From: Polaribacter batillariae
Lineage (GTDB): Bacteria; Bacteroidota; Bacteroidia; Flavobacteriales; Flavobacteriaceae
DNA: 64,000 bases
NCBI RefSeq assembly: GCF_017498485.1
Contig: NZ_CP071795.1
Coordinates: forward strand, 3,718,501 to 3,782,500
Direction: 5' to 3'
Positions 55,798 to 63,022 of the stretch are shown here, piece by piece (positions within the stretch are counted from its first letter, which is position 1; every line of letters begins with the position of its first letter). The notes under the pieces were generated by a model. It was not told the DNA's origin. It did no database searches and saw nothing but the letters and a program-made list of their open reading frames with translations. Made by a program: the position numbers and the translations under genes.

Positions 55798-56709
55798 TTA
55801 ATAAACATTCTCTTCTATTTCTTCTTCTTTGACTTCTTTTTTCTTTTCTTTAGAAACTTGCGACAAGTTTAATTTATTGTTGGGTACAAATTCTAAAGTT
55901 CTCATTGGGAATGGAATGTTAATATCTTCCGCATCAAAAGCTTTTTTAATTTCTATAATAGCCTTGCTTTTTGCCTTTAATTTTTCCAAAGCATTTTCGG
56001 AATCTACCCAAAATCTACATAAAAAATTAATTGAGCTATCGCCAAATTCTGTGTAGTAAAATTCAACATTTTTACCAATTTTTTCTTGATCGAAATGAGT
56101 GCCGATTACATTTTTGGTTAATTCTTCTACTTTTTCTAAATCGGCACCATATTCTACACCACATTCAATAGCAATTCTCATTTTTGTAGTTAAAGAATAA
56201 TTTTTAAAAGGGCTTTCTAAAATAGTTTTGTTAGGAATTACTACCATATTGTTATCGGCTTCTTTTAAAACAAAATAATTTAAGTTAATATCGATAACTT
56301 CTCCAGAATATCCGCTTGTTTCTACCCAATTTCCTATGTTTAAGTTTTTTCTAAAAGACAGTACCACACCAGAAATGGTGTTCGATAACGTACCTTGCAA
56401 AGCCAAACCAATAACAATACCAGAAACCCCAGCTGCAGAAACCATTGTTTTTAAGGTATCGTCGAATTTTAAAACAGTCATCGCCAAATACAAACCAGCT
56501 AAAATGGTAATTGCAGATGCAACTCTCGATACCAAATCTCTAACCGATTTTTGGCTAATTCTTCTTCCAATTGTTTTGTTAACAATTTTATTCATTGCTC
56601 TGGAAGCGAAATACGAAATTACCAAAACAACCAATGCAATAGCCAAATTGGGTATATTCTTTATAAACAGCTCTTTCCAGGCTTCTAATTTTTCTAGAAC
56701 TTTATTCAT
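55798..56709 (-). CDS. MscS-family mechanosensitive channel
   Basis: This 303-residue small-conductance mechanosensitive channel has three N-terminal membrane segments (about 15-40, 55-80, 85-110), with the pore-lining TM3 rich in Gly/Ala (MVSAAGVSGIVIGLALQGTL). The beta domain follows (NIGNWVETSGYSGEVIDINL, VVIPNKTILESPFKNYS) and then the alpha/beta C-terminal cage. It ends in a Lys/Glu-rich tail (KEKKKEVKEEEIEENVY). It releases solutes during hypo-osmotic shock at the inner membrane. It stands alone on the minus strand. Confidence 0.93.
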   Translation of the reverse strand: MNKVLEKLEAWKELFIKNIPNLAIALVVLVISYFASRAMNKIVNKTIGRRISQKSVRDLVSRVASAITILAGLYLAMTVLKFDDTLKTMVSAAGVSGIVIGLALQGTLSNTISGVVLSFRKNLNIGNWVETSGYSGEVIDINLNYFVLKEADNNMVVIPNKTILESPFKNYSLTTKMRIAIECGVEYGADLEKVEELTKNVIGTHFDQEKIGKNVEFYYTEFGDSSINFLCRFWVDSENALEKLKAKSKAIIEIKKAFDAEDINIPFPMRTLEFVPNNKLNLSQVSKEKKKEVKEEEIEENVY

Positions 56710-57073
56710 TTTAAAAAATTTTATGTACTTTTTATGTTGTTTTGCAAAACTAAGGCAGATAAACGTTTTTTCTTACCTCAGGCAATTTTCATTTTAACTC
56801 AAATAAAATTAATAGTTCTTTTAATTGAAAAGAATAGAGGTTTTGCTTCAGGTTTTCCGTTACAATTGTCATTTCCATGAAAACGGAATCTAAATACAGC
56901 ATTTTGTTTTTGATCTTTTTAAGTCAAAATAAAACCAGTGAAATACCTCTTTAGTTCTGCCTCGAGAATCTTTGGTTTTAGGAAATTCGTTATTTTTTGT
57001 TTTGTTTTTGAAAAATATGTAACAAAATAATCAATTTTGCGACCCATAAGTGTAACCAAAAATTTAAAAAAAT
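56710..57073. other. Intergenic region, no gene seen
   Basis: These 364 bp lie between the divergent mscS and DUF4870 genes. I found no convincing ORF, RNA gene or repeat-family copy; it presumably holds the two promoters. Confidence 0.5.
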
Positions 57074-57412
57074 ATGAAAGAAGACAAACAACTCCTTGTA
57101 ATAACACATCTTAGTCAATTATTAGATTTCGTAAGCGGTATAGGAGGTTTTATCGTTCCATTAGTTTTGTGGCTTACAAAAAAAGACGATGTTATAGGAA
57201 TGGATTTTCACGGAAAAGCGATTTTAAATTTCCGAATTTCCATGTTTTTATACATCTTAATTTGTATTCCACTTATTTTATTATTGGGGTTGGGGGTTAT
57301 AGGATTAATCGTTATCGGACTTTTTTACCTAATATTTCCAATTATAAATGCTATAAAAGCCAGTAATAACGAACCTCCAAATTATCCATTTAGCATTCAA
57401 TTTATAAAATAA
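57074..57412 (+). CDS. DUF4870 small membrane protein
   Basis: This 112-residue protein has a cytoplasmic-looking start (MKEDKQLLVITHLSQLLDFV), a first hydrophobic segment with GGFIVPLVLWLTKKDD, the conserved HGKAILNFRISMFLY segment, and two further strongly hydrophobic stretches (about 60-98). The H-G-x-x-A-x-N-F motif identifies DUF4870. The biochemical role of the family is unknown. It is a single-gene unit followed by a strong terminator. Confidence 0.88.
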   Translation: MKEDKQLLVITHLSQLLDFVSGIGGFIVPLVLWLTKKDDVIGMDFHGKAILNFRISMFLYILICIPLILLLGLGVIGLIVIGLFYLIFPIINAIKASNNEPPNYPFSIQFIK

Positions 57413-57422
57413 TAAGTAACAG

Positions 57423-57453
57423 AAATCGTCTTTAAAAGGCGATTTTTTTTTGT
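57423..57453 (+). terminator. Terminator after DUF4870 gene
   Basis: AAATCGTC pairs with GGCGATTT around TTTAAAA, allowing one G-T pair, and is followed directly by eight Ts. It starts 10 bp after the stop codon. Confidence 0.85.
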
Positions 57454-57515
57454 TTAGAGTCGTTTTTTAGAAAAGGATTACAAGAATTTGGGTGTTCTCT
57501 ATAGGTTGGGTTTAT

Positions 57516-57541
57516 AGCCTGTATTGAGCGTAGTCGAAAGG
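57516..57541. repeat. Diverged family A palindromic repeat
   Basis: The core TTGAGCGTAGTCGAA is bounded by CCT and AGG arms. Compared with the copies at 3108 and 5227, the core has two changes and the arms have changed as a pairing unit. Confidence 0.55.
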
Positions 57542-57553
57542 TTGTCTTTTGAG

Positions 57554-57603
57554 TTTTGTTTTCGGTATAAACTTGTTTATTTTTCACAAATTCACTCGAA
57601 CTG
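57554..57603. repeat. 50-bp interspersed repeat, family B (inverted copy)
   Basis: Read on the minus strand it begins CAGTTCGAGTGAATTTG, identical for 17 bases to 8191-8207, and stays alignable over the full 50 bp to the AACAAAA end. A hairpin arm change (CAAATT to CAAGTT) keeps a G-T pair. Confidence 0.6.
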
Positions 57604-57824
57604 ATAACTAAAAAACCTGAGTTCGAGGTAAGAAATTCTATTTTTTTATTGTAAAAAAAAGTAGAAAATTAGTATATTTAACGTGAATAATGTTTAAGAA
57701 GTACTGTGGTAAAAAACAAGTAAATTCCTCACTAAATTTAGGTATTGGTCTTTCGAGTATTGTTGAATTCTTACTCCTAGTTTTAATTTTAAAAAAAATT
57801 ATAAAAGAGTTGAACGAAATAAAA

Positions 57825-57874
57825 AAAAACACGTATTTGCCAACACTGTTTATAAAAAATTGCTACTTTTAGCC
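57825..57874. repeat. attC-like repeat, left copy
   Basis: The segment runs AAAAACACG, GCCAACAC, TATAAAAAATTGCTA and TTTTAGCC in that order. The element at 58463 has the same order of blocks (AAAAACACG, GCACAACAC, TATAAAATTAACTGCTAG, CATGCC). It lies directly before the small cassette-like gene pair. Confidence 0.45.
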
Positions 57875-57945
57875 TTATCAAAATCGCAACTTTCCATAAA
57901 CAAAGGCTTTGTGCTTCGTGACCAAAAATAAGATAAAAGTTTATT

Positions 57946-58203
57946 ATGAAGATTAATATGGCATACTATCGTAAAAAAGACTGGAAAAAGTTCTTAAAAA
58001 TAATCGACGATAGAGACAGCATGTATGATTTTTGGGAAGATTGGCATAAATCTTATTTAAACGCAAAGCGCAGTTTAACTTCCAAAGGTTTTATTGTCAA
58101 TGATTATGTTGTCGATTTAGGTAAATTAAAAACATACTGTAAAATTAGAGGCTTAAAAATTGATGGAAAAGCCCGATCACAATTCGTATCTGAAGTAAAA
58201 TGA
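57946..58203 (+). CDS. Small protein of unknown function (cassette gene 1)
   Basis: This 85-residue soluble, charged protein starts MKINMAYYRKKDWKKFLKII; the second ATG (MAYYRK, 57958) is equally possible. It is helical with several Trp and Asp residues (MYDFWEDWHKSYLNAKRSL). I recognise no family with certainty. Its stop overlaps the start of the next gene by four bases (ATGA), so the two are translationally coupled. The pair is bracketed by related repeats at 57825 and 58463, like a gene cassette. Confidence 0.65.
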   Translation: MKINMAYYRKKDWKKFLKIIDDRDSMYDFWEDWHKSYLNAKRSLTSKGFIVNDYVVDLGKLKTYCKIRGLKIDGKARSQFVSEVK

Positions 58204-58433
58204 ACAAAGAACATATAGCTAAGGTAAAAATTTTATTAACTGAATGGAATCCACTTGGAGATAGAGCTACTCAAATAAGCGATTTAAATAATTACGAAAC
58301 AGAAGCGATTGATATTCTGTGGCATATAAAAAGCAAAAATACTACAGATCAGATAAGTAAATTAATAGATTCTGTATTAAAATCAAGCTTTTGGAATTCA
58401 TGTAGATCCTGTAAAATGCAAAATTATTGCTAA
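58200..58433 (+). CDS. Small DUF1871-like protein, probably frameshifted (cassette gene 2)
   Basis: This 77-residue frame starts MNKEHIAKVKILLTEWNPLG, resembling small DUF1871-type proteins found with toxin or immunity loci. After about residue 63 it runs into a Cys-rich tail (WNSCRSCKMQNYC). Removing one T from the run at 58389-58392 gives instead FGIHVDPVKCKIIAKKIH and an end at 58464, which looks like the natural C-terminus. The gene is therefore probably frameshifted, or the run contains a sequence error. It overlaps the preceding gene by four bases. Confidence 0.6.
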   Translation: MNKEHIAKVKILLTEWNPLGDRATQISDLNNYETEAIDILWHIKSKNTTDQISKLIDSVLKSSFWNSCRSCKMQNYC

Positions 58434-58462
58434 AAAAATCCATATAATACTTAATAAAAAAT

Positions 58463-58611
58463 AAAAACACGAAAGCACAACACAATATAAAATTAACTGC
58501 TAGTTCATGCCTACTTACGAAAGTATTCGCAATTTTCTATTCGGTTTTTATTTGCTAAATTAGGTGCTTAAACACGCCACCAACCATACACAAAATTGTT
58601 GTGTAAGCTTC
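58463..58611. repeat. attC-like repeat, right copy, with terminal palindrome
   Basis: This element of about 149 bp begins AAAAACACG and has a left core GCACAAC (58475-58481) and a right core GTTGTGT (58598-58604), which are inverted with one mismatch, as in integron attC sites. Its right end contains the 19-bp palindrome TACACAA-AATTG-TTGTGTA (58587-58605), 22 bp upstream of the sulfatase start, which could also act as an operator. The related left copy lies 638 bp upstream. Confidence 0.45.
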
Positions 58612-58627
58612 AAAAAAGAATTAAAAA

Positions 58628-60241
58628 ATGAAAATAAAAGACTTAATAACCTTTTTAATTTTGATTTTGACCTTTGTTTCCTGTAAAACACCTAATAAAG
58701 AAAAGCATCAAAAGAAGTCAACTAAAAGACCAAACATTTTATTTATGATGTCTGATGACCATGCTTATCAGGCAATTAGCGCATACTCAAATAAGCTAAT
58801 AAAAACTCCAAATATCGATCGAATCGCTAACGAAGGCATATTATTTACCAATGCATGCGTTACCAACTCCATTTGTGCACCATCAAGAGCAACCATTCTT
58901 ACAGGAAAACATTCGCATATCAATGGCAAAATTAACAATATAATGCCTTTCGATTCCACACAAGTTACTTTCCCGCAATTATTTCAAGAAGCAGGTTATA
59001 CAACTGCAATGTTTGGGAAACTGCATTTTGGCAATAACCCAAAAGGTATTGATGATTTTATGATTTTACCAGGACAGGGACATTATATTAATCCTGACTT
59101 TATCTCACAAAAAGGAGATACAACCATTACAGGATATGTAACCGACATTATTACTGACCTTACTTTAAATTGGCTGGACAAAAAAAGAGATAAAGAAAAA
59201 CCATTTATGTTGATGTATTTACACAAAGCACCTCATAGAGCTTGGTGGCCAAGCCCAGAAAAATTCAAAGAGTTTTCTCAGCGAACATTTCCAGAACCAG
59301 CAACTTTATTTGATGATTATAATAACCGTGGATTGGCTGCAAAAACAGCTAAAATGAATATTAGAGACCAGATGCTTAGTTACGACAATAAAGTGTTTCC
59401 TGAAGCTATTGAAGAAATAGGCATGACAAATAATAATGCTAGAAATAAAAATTATTTTAAGAGAGCAGATTTTTCTCGACTAAACCCCAAGCAAAAATCT
59501 ATGTACAAACCAATTCTAGATTCTATCACTCAAGACTTTAAAATGCACTGGCCTACCATGAGCAATCAAGAAAAGATGAGTTGGCAATATCAACGATATA
59601 TTCAAGATTACTTGGCTTGTGTTTCTTCAGTAGATGATAATGTTGGTAGAGTGTTAGATTACTTAGATGAAAACGGATTAGCTGAAAACACAATCGTAAT
59701 ATATACTTCAGATCAAGGGTTTTACCTTGGAGAACACGGTTGGTTTGATAAACGATTTATTTATAACGAATCTTTTAAAACTCCGTTACTAATTCGTTGG
59801 CCAAACCAAATTACAGCCGGTACAACTAACGACGAAATGGTTCAAAATCTAGACTTTGCTCAAACATTTTTAGAGGCTGCACAAATTAAAACTCCAAACG
59901 ATATGCAAGGAGAAAGTTTGATGCCTCTTTTAAAAGGAAATACGTTACAATGGAATCGTGAATCTGTTTACTATCATTATTATGAATATCCAGGTGGTCA
60001 CTCCGTTAAAAGGCACTATGGCATTGTTACAAAAGAGTATAAACTGGCTCATTTTTATTATGACATAGATGAGTGGGAGTTGTATGATCGAATTAAAGAC
60101 CCTCAAGAAATGACCAATGTTTATAATAATCCTGCTTATGCCAGTATCGTTGCTAAATTACATAAGAAGCTAGATAAGTTACGACTAAAATATAAAGATT
60201 CGCCAAAACTGGACCAGAAGTATATTGGTATTGCCAAATAG
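58628..60241 (+). CDS. Family S1 sulfatase lipoprotein, GlcNAc-6-sulfatase-like
   Basis: This 537-residue sulfatase (lipobox TFVSC) has the metal site NILFMMSDDHAYQAIS, the formylglycine signature CAPSRATILTGKHSHINGK with C83, FGKLHFG, the YTSDQGFYLGEHGWFDKR metal/substrate loop and a complete C-terminal domain (YHYYEYPGGH, WELYDRIKDPQEM). This combination resembles exo-acting GlcNAc-6-O-sulfatases of Bacteroides, though subfamily assignment needs a search. It lies about 5 kb beyond the GlcNAc operon as a single gene and could feed GH89 by unmasking terminal GlcNAc. It also needs an external maturase. Confidence 0.9.
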   Translation: MKIKDLITFLILILTFVSCKTPNKEKHQKKSTKRPNILFMMSDDHAYQAISAYSNKLIKTPNIDRIANEGILFTNACVTNSICAPSRATILTGKHSHINGKINNIMPFDSTQVTFPQLFQEAGYTTAMFGKLHFGNNPKGIDDFMILPGQGHYINPDFISQKGDTTITGYVTDIITDLTLNWLDKKRDKEKPFMLMYLHKAPHRAWWPSPEKFKEFSQRTFPEPATLFDDYNNRGLAAKTAKMNIRDQMLSYDNKVFPEAIEEIGMTNNNARNKNYFKRADFSRLNPKQKSMYKPILDSITQDFKMHWPTMSNQEKMSWQYQRYIQDYLACVSSVDDNVGRVLDYLDENGLAENTIVIYTSDQGFYLGEHGWFDKRFIYNESFKTPLLIRWPNQITAGTTNDEMVQNLDFAQTFLEAAQIKTPNDMQGESLMPLLKGNTLQWNRESVYYHYYEYPGGHSVKRHYGIVTKEYKLAHFYYDIDEWELYDRIKDPQEMTNVYNNPAYASIVAKLHKKLDKLRLKYKDSPKLDQKYIGIAK

Positions 60242-60250
60242 AAACAGCAC

Positions 60251-60311
60251 AAAAAAGTAGATTATTAATCATTACTGATTGGCTAAAACAAACAGTTTTT
60301 CTCTACTTTTT
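60251..60311. terminator. Bidirectional terminator between sulfatase and msrA
   Basis: AAAAAAGTAGA (60251-60261) pairs with TCTACTTTTT (60302-60311), with an inner ACTG/CAGT stem. A- and T-runs flank it on both strands between two convergent genes. Confidence 0.7.
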
Positions 60312-60326
60312 ACCGTAATTTGGAAA

Positions 60327-60980
60327 TTAGCGACTTTCTTTCTTGAGTAATTCTGGGAATTTCTTTTTAAAACGATTCAATCTTGGTATAGAAACCGCTT
60401 TTACATAACTCTGGTTTGGATTTCTTTTTTCAAAGTCTTGATGGTAATCTTCTGCCCTGTAAAACCGTTTTAACTTGGTAACTTCTGTTGCAATTTTCCC
60501 ATTATAAACCTTGTTATTTAAAGTTTTTAAAATTTTTTCGATTGTTTGTTTTTCTTGTGCTGTTTTATAAAAAGCAATCGAGCGATATTGTGTGCCATAA
60601 TCTGGGTGCTGTCCATTTACAGTTGTAGGATCATGTGAACCAAAAAACACCTTTACCAAAGTTTCAAAACTTACTTTTTTAGGATTGTAATACACTGCAA
60701 CTGTTTCTGCATGGCCTGTTTTTCCTGTTCCTATTTTCTCGTAAGTTGGGTTTAAAGTATTTCCACCAGCATACCCCGAAACAGCTTCTTCTACTCCATT
60801 TACACTTTCGAAAATGGCTTCTACACACCAAAAACAACCACTGGCAAAATAAGCTACTTTGGTATTTTCTTGCGGAACATACGCAGTTTGTGAATTATTT
60901 TGTTTTTTACTAGAAAAACCAAAACAAGAAATTAATAACAATGTACAAGTAAATATTAAAAAGGGTTTTATCATCTTCAT
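60327..60980 (-). CDS. msrA: Peptide methionine sulfoxide reductase MsrA (lipoprotein)
   Basis: MsrA reduces methionine-S-sulfoxide in oxidised proteins. The 217-residue protein has the catalytic motif ASGCFWCVEAIF (C49, resolving C52), AVSGYAGG, the HAETVAVYY segment, SHDPTTVNGQHPDYGTQYRS and the C-terminal AEDYHQDF. A signal peptide ending in the lipobox LLLISC places it in the periplasm or at the outer membrane, where it would repair oxidised envelope proteins. It diverges from dnaX and is convergent with the second sulfatase. Confidence 0.95.
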   Translation of the reverse strand: MKMIKPFLIFTCTLLLISCFGFSSKKQNNSQTAYVPQENTKVAYFASGCFWCVEAIFESVNGVEEAVSGYAGGNTLNPTYEKIGTGKTGHAETVAVYYNPKKVSFETLVKVFFGSHDPTTVNGQHPDYGTQYRSIAFYKTAQEKQTIEKILKTLNNKVYNGKIATEVTKLKRFYRAEDYHQDFEKRNPNQSYVKAVSIPRLNRFKKKFPELLKKESR

Positions 60981-61018
60981 AATTATATTCTAATAAGTTT
61001 AAATTCTAAAAAATAAAA

Positions 61019-61060
61019 AAATTGCACTAATTAGAATTTGATAAAAAATTAGTGCAATTT
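61019..61060. repeat. 14-bp perfect inverted repeat in msrA/dnaX gap
   Basis: AAATTGCACTAATT (61019-61032) and AATTAGTGCAATTT (61047-61060) are perfectly complementary with a 14-base loop. The site is in the 325-bp divergent region (60981-61305), so it is not the terminator of either neighbour. It may be a regulator-binding site or the relic of a mobile element. Apart from it and the repeat at 61259 I see nothing else in this gap. Confidence 0.6.
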
Positions 61061-61258
61061 CAAGAACTTTTAATTCGAAAAATGAATCTTCCGAACATAC
61101 AATTGGTCGTAAAATTACGTTTCTATTTACAGTTGTTTACAACTTTAGCATTTTATTAAGAAACCTATTTGTGTAAAAGCCTTCAGATGGTTATTTTTGT
61201 TAAATAATCATTAAAAAAATAATGTTTTAAGTGAAGTTCTTAAACTCAAAAAAATGGA

Positions 61259-61278
61259 GTTCTCTACTGCGCTCAAAC
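61259..61278. repeat. Diverged family A palindromic repeat upstream of dnaX
   Basis: GTTCTCTACTGCGCTCAAAC matches the minus-strand form of the copy at 3108-3127 with few changes, 28 bp before the dnaX start. Confidence 0.5.
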
Positions 61279-61305
61279 AAGCATTATTTGCATCAAATTA
61301 ACTAA

Positions 61306-62997
61306 ATGGAGCACTTTATAGTATCAGCACGTAAATACCGTCCTCAAAATTTCGAAGATGTTGTTGGGCAACAAGCCATTACAAACACGTTAGACAATGC
61401 TATAAAAAACAATCATTTAGCCCAGGCTTTGTTATTTACGGGACCAAGAGGAGTTGGTAAAACTTCTTGTGCAAGAATTTTGGCGAAAAAAATAAATCAG
61501 CAAGATGTAGAATTATCGGAAGACGAAGATTTTGCATTTAATATTTTTGAATTGGATGCAGCTTCTAATAACTCTGTAGATGACATTAGAAGTTTAACAG
61601 ATCAGGTTCGCATTCCACCACAAACCGGAAAATACAAGGTTTATATTATTGATGAAGTACACATGTTGTCGCAAGCAGCATTTAATGCTTTTTTAAAAAC
61701 GTTAGAAGAACCGCCTGCACATGCTATTTTTATTTTAGCAACTACAGAAAAACACAAGATTATTCCTACGATTTTATCTCGCTGTCAAATTTTCGACTTT
61801 AAACGAATTGGTGTTTTAGACGCTAAAAACTACTTAAAAACCATTTGCGAGAAAGAAAATATAACTGCAGAAGACGATGCTTTGCATATTATCGCGCAAA
61901 AAGCAGATGGTGCAATGCGCGATGCTTTATCGATTTTTGATAGAGTTGTTAGTTTTTCAGGAAAAAATTTAACGCGCGAAGCTGTTACACAAAACTTAAA
62001 TGTATTAGATTACGAAACGTATTTTAGTATGACAAATTTGTTGCTCGAAAATAAAATTCCAGATGTTTTAAATGCTTTTAATACGGTTTTAGGAAAAGGT
62101 TTTGAAGGGCATCATTTTATAAACGGTTTGGCAAGTCATTTTAGAGATTTGTTAGTTGCCAAAGACAAAGCTACTTTAAAATTGTTAGAAGTCGGAGACG
62201 CTGCTAAAAAGAAATATTTAAAGCAAGCAGAAAAAGCCAGCATTCCATTTTTAATGCAGGCGATTCACAAGGCAAATAATTGCGATTTAAATTACAGAGC
62301 GAGTAAAAACCAACGTTTGTTGGTAGAGTTAACACTTATGCAAATTGCCTCCATCACGTTTGATGGAGAAAAAAAAAAGTCAGCTAACTACATAATTCCT
62401 GCTACTTTTTTTCAATCACTTTCTCCTACAAAAAAAACAACTGTAACACCAGTTGAAAAGAAAATTGAAACGGTTAAAATTACCCCTATTGTTGAAGAAA
62501 AAAAATCAACAACAACCCAACCTCTTTTAAGCTTTGCTAAAAAGCGTTCTTCTTCTCTTTCGTTAAAAAGTATTCACGAGAAAAAAGAAAAGAAAAAAAC
62601 GGTTGTTGAAGAAAATTTCGACAATTATCCGAAAGATATTTTTACAGAAAATCAATTGCAAATACTTTGGAAAGAATATATAGTACTTCTTCAGAAAAAA
62701 GGAGAAAGAAGTATGGCTTCTATTGTAGGAACAGATGTGCCAAAACTAAATGACAATTTTAAAATTTCTTTTACAGTACCCAATAAATTAATGCAGGACC
62801 AGTTTCTTAAAGGACGTCCAAAATTACTAAAGTTTTTGCGAGAGAAATTAAACAATTACGGAATTGACATTGCAACTGTTTTAAATGAAACTGTCGAAAA
62901 AAAATTCGCTTATACTCCACAAGAAAAGTATCATAAGTTAAAACAGAAAAATCCGCTTTTAGATAAGTTACGCCAAACTTTTGAGTTGGATTTGTAG
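61306..62997 (+). CDS. dnaX: DNA polymerase III gamma/tau subunit
   Basis: DnaX is the AAA+ clamp-loader subunit of the replicative polymerase. The 563-residue protein has MEHFIVSARKYRPQNFEDVV, Walker A GPRGVGKTS (46-54), ELDAASNNSVDDIR, Walker B YIIDEVHML and sensor 1 (ILATTEKHK) and sensor 2 regions. A Lys/Thr/Glu-rich linker (about 370-430) and a tau-type C-terminal domain follow. The four-cysteine zinc module usual in the AAA+ domain is not present; the segment there is short and acidic (QQDVELSEDEDFAFN). The gene is convergent with the antiporter gene. Confidence 0.95.
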   Translation: MEHFIVSARKYRPQNFEDVVGQQAITNTLDNAIKNNHLAQALLFTGPRGVGKTSCARILAKKINQQDVELSEDEDFAFNIFELDAASNNSVDDIRSLTDQVRIPPQTGKYKVYIIDEVHMLSQAAFNAFLKTLEEPPAHAIFILATTEKHKIIPTILSRCQIFDFKRIGVLDAKNYLKTICEKENITAEDDALHIIAQKADGAMRDALSIFDRVVSFSGKNLTREAVTQNLNVLDYETYFSMTNLLLENKIPDVLNAFNTVLGKGFEGHHFINGLASHFRDLLVAKDKATLKLLEVGDAAKKKYLKQAEKASIPFLMQAIHKANNCDLNYRASKNQRLLVELTLMQIASITFDGEKKKSANYIIPATFFQSLSPTKKTTVTPVEKKIETVKITPIVEEKKSTTTQPLLSFAKKRSSSLSLKSIHEKKEKKKTVVEENFDNYPKDIFTENQLQILWKEYIVLLQKKGERSMASIVGTDVPKLNDNFKISFTVPNKLMQDQFLKGRPKLLKFLREKLNNYGIDIATVLNETVEKKFAYTPQEKYHKLKQKNPLLDKLRQTFELDL

Positions 62998-63022
62998 CTT
63001 CATTAAAGTTATATTAAATTTT

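Larger units (their letters stand above)
57454..57945. other. Repeat-rich intergenic region
   Basis: This stretch contains a family A repeat (57516-57541), a family B repeat (57554-57603) and the left attC-like element (57825-57874). A 60-codon plus-strand ORF with one hydrophobic segment (57690-57872) ends inside the attC-like element; it has no recognised family and may be a decayed cassette gene. I see nothing else coding. Confidence 0.5.

Noticed and set aside
56336..56797. 153-codon plus-strand ORF opposite mscS
   Set aside because: Antisense to mscS, with composition dictated by the complementary strand; no independent evidence.
57690..57872. 60-codon ORF with one hydrophobic segment
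   Set aside because: No family, an overlapping antisense ORF of similar size, and an end inside a repeat element; too weak to call as a gene, so it is only mentioned in the intergenic entry.
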